NCBI GenBank assembly: GCA_934278005.1
Contig: CAKQWG010000062.1
Location: 1-17,563 of the forward strand
Source of the DNA: an uncultured Pirellulaceae bacterium
GTDB lineage: Bacteria > Planctomycetota > Planctomycetia > Pirellulales > Pirellulaceae
Direction: 5' to 3'
DNA: 17,563 nt
Within the stretch, counting starts at the first letter, position 1. Each line of letters starts with the position of its first letter. Of this stretch, positions 15,559 through 17,563 are shown in pieces. The position numbers were made by a program, and so were the translations under genes. The notes beneath the pieces are model-generated. The model worked only from the letters and a program-made list of their open reading frames with translations, was not told the DNA's origin and made no database searches.

Positions 15559-15725
15559 TCAAGCCGAGCGGCGTTGTTTGTAGAGTGGCTCGGACGCTGA
15601 TGCTGGCGCTGAGCAAAAAGTGTCGATTTGTGAAGATATTCAAATAAGCCGTACACCACCCTCCCAATCGGACGATACATAATAAAGGGATCCTTTCATT
15701 ATCTTGGTTTGCTAGCGTCCGTTCC
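15559..15725. other. Intergenic region upstream of the GMC oxidoreductase
   Basis: The 167 bases contain an interrupted palindrome, AAAGG-GAT-CCTTT (15684-15696), 29 bases before the ATG at 15726. It could be an operator or a chance match. The surrounding sequence (GATACATAATAAAG) is AT-rich and would suit a promoter. No ribosome site is visible before the start. Confidence 0.35.
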
Positions 15726-17563
15726 ATGCGTAAGTCACGGCCAGTGGTTGCAAGCGAGGGTATACATGCCGATCAGCGGCTTACTGGGCGGGCTGTCGAC
15801 CGGCGGGCCGTACTGCAGAGCGGAGCGGCGATGGTCGCAGCCTCTGCTCTGGCGTTGCCCAGTACCAACAGCGTCAGGGCTGCACCGCCGGTAGAAAAAC
15901 TAGGACAAGTTGTCGGCAGACGTCGAACGGGCGACTCTCTTTTCAAACAGCGGGCCGTGGCCGACTACCAGCGCAACATGGCCGAGTTCGGCGGCCGCAT
16001 GTCAGCCTCCAGCCAGCGGCTGCTGCAGAGCTACCCGCGTGGCGTTCCGTGGCAGTTCGACGTGTTGATCATCGGTTCAGGCTACGGGGCGTCGATCTCA
16101 GCAGCACGCTTGGCCGGAAAGTTAAATCGTGGCTATCGGCTGGGCGTTCTCGAACGTGGCCGCGAGTGGATCCCAGGCACGTTTCCTGACCGCTTACCCG
16201 ATGTGTTAGAGGAATCGCGACTGGACTTAAAAGGCAAGAACAAAGGTGCCCTGCGCAATCCGGCCGGACTGTTTAATGTGAGCCAATTCGACGAGATAAC
16301 CATTCTCAGCGGCAGTGGCCTAGGTGGTTCCTCTTTGATCAATGCCAATGTCGCCTACCGGCCTGATGCCGATGTGTTTACTCAGTCGGTATGGCCGGCA
16401 GCCTTGCGCAATATCGATTACCTGGAGGCCTATTTCAATTTGGCCGAGGCCGAGTTGGGGGTCGCTCGCGAACCGCCGGATCACACCCATAAGATGCTTG
16501 CCCAGCGGAAGGCCGCCGAGTATCTTCGCGCCAGTGGTGTTAGCTATGAAGCAGCCCAACTGACGTTGACTCGGGCTGCCAGCGACCTGCCAGTTATCAA
16601 TCGCCAGGGGATGACGCAGCGCGGTTGCATTGACTGTGGCGACTGCCTGACCGGATGCAACGTGGGAGCCAAGAACACGCTGGCTCAGAATTACCTGCCG
16701 CTGGCCCGCCGCGCGGGAGCCGAATTCTTCACCCAGACCGAAGTGCATCGCATTGAAAAGATAGACAATTACTACCGCGTCCACTACACGCACTATACCG
16801 ACGATGGTCAGGGCGGGTTTACGAGCTGCCACGGAGCCACCACGACTCGCGTATTAATCCTAGGGGCGGGTAGCTTGGGGAGCAGTGAAATCCTCATGCG
16901 TTCGCAAGCCGCCGCTCTACAGTTGTCACCACGCCTGGGACAAGCTTGGACTGCCAACGGCGATGCGGTGGGCTTCATTCGTCGCAGCCAGTATCCGACC
17001 GGCATCGGAGGTTACTCGGCTTTTCCCACGGACCGCGCTAAGGTGGGGCCGACGATTCAAACCAATCTTACCTATCCCAACCGAAGCCTCGCCGGACGCG
17101 TACTGATCCAAGAGGGGTCGGCCGCCCGCTCATACGCCAACGCACTGGGCGTTCTCAAGCGCGACTTGGATCTAGATCAAACGCTGGTGCTGCTCGGCAT
17201 GGGCCACGACGGTGCCGCTGGCAAAATGTTCTTAGACGAGCAGGGCTACGCGCAGGTTACATGGCCCGGCTTGCTGGAGAGCGACTACCGCAAGCTGATT
17301 CGTGGCGAGTTCCAGCGCGTGGCTGCAGGCCTAGGTGGTAAGTATGAATATTTGAAGATCTTCGGTGATCGCATGATCTCCGTGCATCCCTTGGGCGGCT
17401 GCGGCATGTCCGACGATCCCGCCTGTGGAGTTGTCAACCACAAGGGGCAAGTCTTCGATGCACAGCTTGGTGGAGACATCGATCCGCGCACCCAGCAGCC
17501 ACGCGTGCATGCGGGATTGTACGTTATCGATGGGGCCATGCTCCCCACCTCGATCGCGTGCAA
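15726..17563 (+). CDS. Tat-exported GMC/cholesterol-oxidase-like flavoprotein (3' partial)
   Basis: The frame opens at ATG 15726 and is still open at the window end; 612 residues are visible. The N-terminus has DRRAVLQSGAAMVAASALAL (25-44), a twin-arginine export signal after an unusually long n-region. FAD binding: FDVLIIGSGYGAS (111-123) with LGVLERGREW closing the second strand. ILSGSGLGGSSLINANV is the GMC flavin-contact signature. Cys301, Cys304, Cys307 and Cys311 (GCIDCGDCLTGC) have ferredoxin-like CxxCxxCxxxC spacing, followed by NVGAKNTLAQNYLP. VLILGAGSLGSSEIL is the second dinucleotide-type turn. Near the end come HPLGGCGMSDDP (His554) and LYVIDGAMLPTS, the usual region just before the C-terminal active-site Asn. 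It probably oxidises an alcohol or sterol-like substrate outside the cytoplasm. The substrate is unknown, and further domains may lie beyond the edge. Confidence 0.9.
   Translation, partial: MRKSRPVVASEGIHADQRLTGRAVDRRAVLQSGAAMVAASALALPSTNSVRAAPPVEKLGQVVGRRRTGDSLFKQRAVADYQRNMAEFGGRMSASSQRLLQSYPRGVPWQFDVLIIGSGYGASISAARLAGKLNRGYRLGVLERGREWIPGTFPDRLPDVLEESRLDLKGKNKGALRNPAGLFNVSQFDEITILSGSGLGGSSLINANVAYRPDADVFTQSVWPAALRNIDYLEAYFNLAEAELGVAREPPDHTHKMLAQRKAAEYLRASGVSYEAAQLTLTRAASDLPVINRQGMTQRGCIDCGDCLTGCNVGAKNTLAQNYLPLARRAGAEFFTQTEVHRIEKIDNYYRVHYTHYTDDGQGGFTSCHGATTTRVLILGAGSLGSSEILMRSQAAALQLSPRLGQAWTANGDAVGFIRRSQYPTGIGGYSAFPTDRAKVGPTIQTNLTYPNRSLAGRVLIQEGSAARSYANALGVLKRDLDLDQTLVLLGMGHDGAAGKMFLDEQGYAQVTWPGLLESDYRKLIRGEFQRVAAGLGGKYEYLKIFGDRMISVHPLGGCGMSDDPACGVVNHKGQVFDAQLGGDIDPRTQQPRVHAGLYVIDGAMLPTSIAC

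Noticed and set aside
15709..15894. 61-residue frame upstream of the flavoprotein
   Set aside because: It overlaps the true N-terminus of the GMC gene in another frame. The frame from 15726 carries the Tat signal and continues into FAD motifs.
1..17563. tRNA, rRNA or known riboswitch
   Set aside because: I looked for tRNA-like TTCGA loops with matching arms and for conserved rRNA stretches between genes. Nothing convincing was found by eye; a covariance-model scan would settle it.

Overview
The window looks like chromosomal DNA of a planctomycete, most likely a Pirellulaceae/Rhodopirellula-type bacterium. This rests on the paired DUF1501 and PSCyt1-DUF1549-DUF1553 genes, which are a hallmark of that phylum. 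Supporting signs are the many exported proteins with Sec or twin-arginine signals, the PQQ-propeller protein with a methyltransferase-like region, moderately high GC, and weak or absent Shine-Dalgarno sites at several starts. I see no tRNA, rRNA, CRISPR array, transposase or phage gene.

Layout. (1) 1-3302, plus strand: the 3' part of a large quinoprotein-like beta-propeller protein overlaps, at a GTGA junction, a gene for an exported protein with a C-terminal membrane anchor. (2) 3346-7856: a hydrolase locus built around a divergent intergenic region at 4783-4932. An exported N-acyl-D-amino-acid deacylase-type amidohydrolase reads leftward. An exported alpha/beta hydrolase and two amidohydrolase-2 family proteins read rightward, and the last two overlap at ATGA. 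(3) 7851-8403: a 547-base gene-free gap between convergent genes. It holds 2.24 copies of a 199-bp tandem repeat whose core is a 173-bp element with imperfect 26-bp terminal inverted repeats. The first copy supplies the stop codon of the upstream gene. A small A/T-flanked hairpin follows. (4) 8404-13332, minus strand: a 1120-residue PSCyt1/DUF1549/DUF1553 protein with two inserted discoidin-like modules, then a Tat-exported DUF1501 protein. (5) 13541-15558: a YeeZ-like atypical SDR protein (minus) diverges from a rhomboid protease (plus). (6) 15726 to the window end: a Tat-exported GMC/cholesterol-oxidase-like flavoprotein, cut by the window edge, with a four-cysteine ferredoxin-like motif.

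How the genes may work together: regions 2 and 4 fit exported degradative machinery. The alpha/beta hydrolase would cleave esters, the three amidohydrolases would act on small acyl, amide or carboxylate compounds, and the DUF1501/PSCyt1 pair belongs to the planctomycete set often found with polymer-degradation genes. The substrate cannot be read from the sequence. The most unusual non-coding structure is the 199-bp tandem repeat. Shorter tandem duplications (6-16 bp periods) also occur in several other intergenic gaps.
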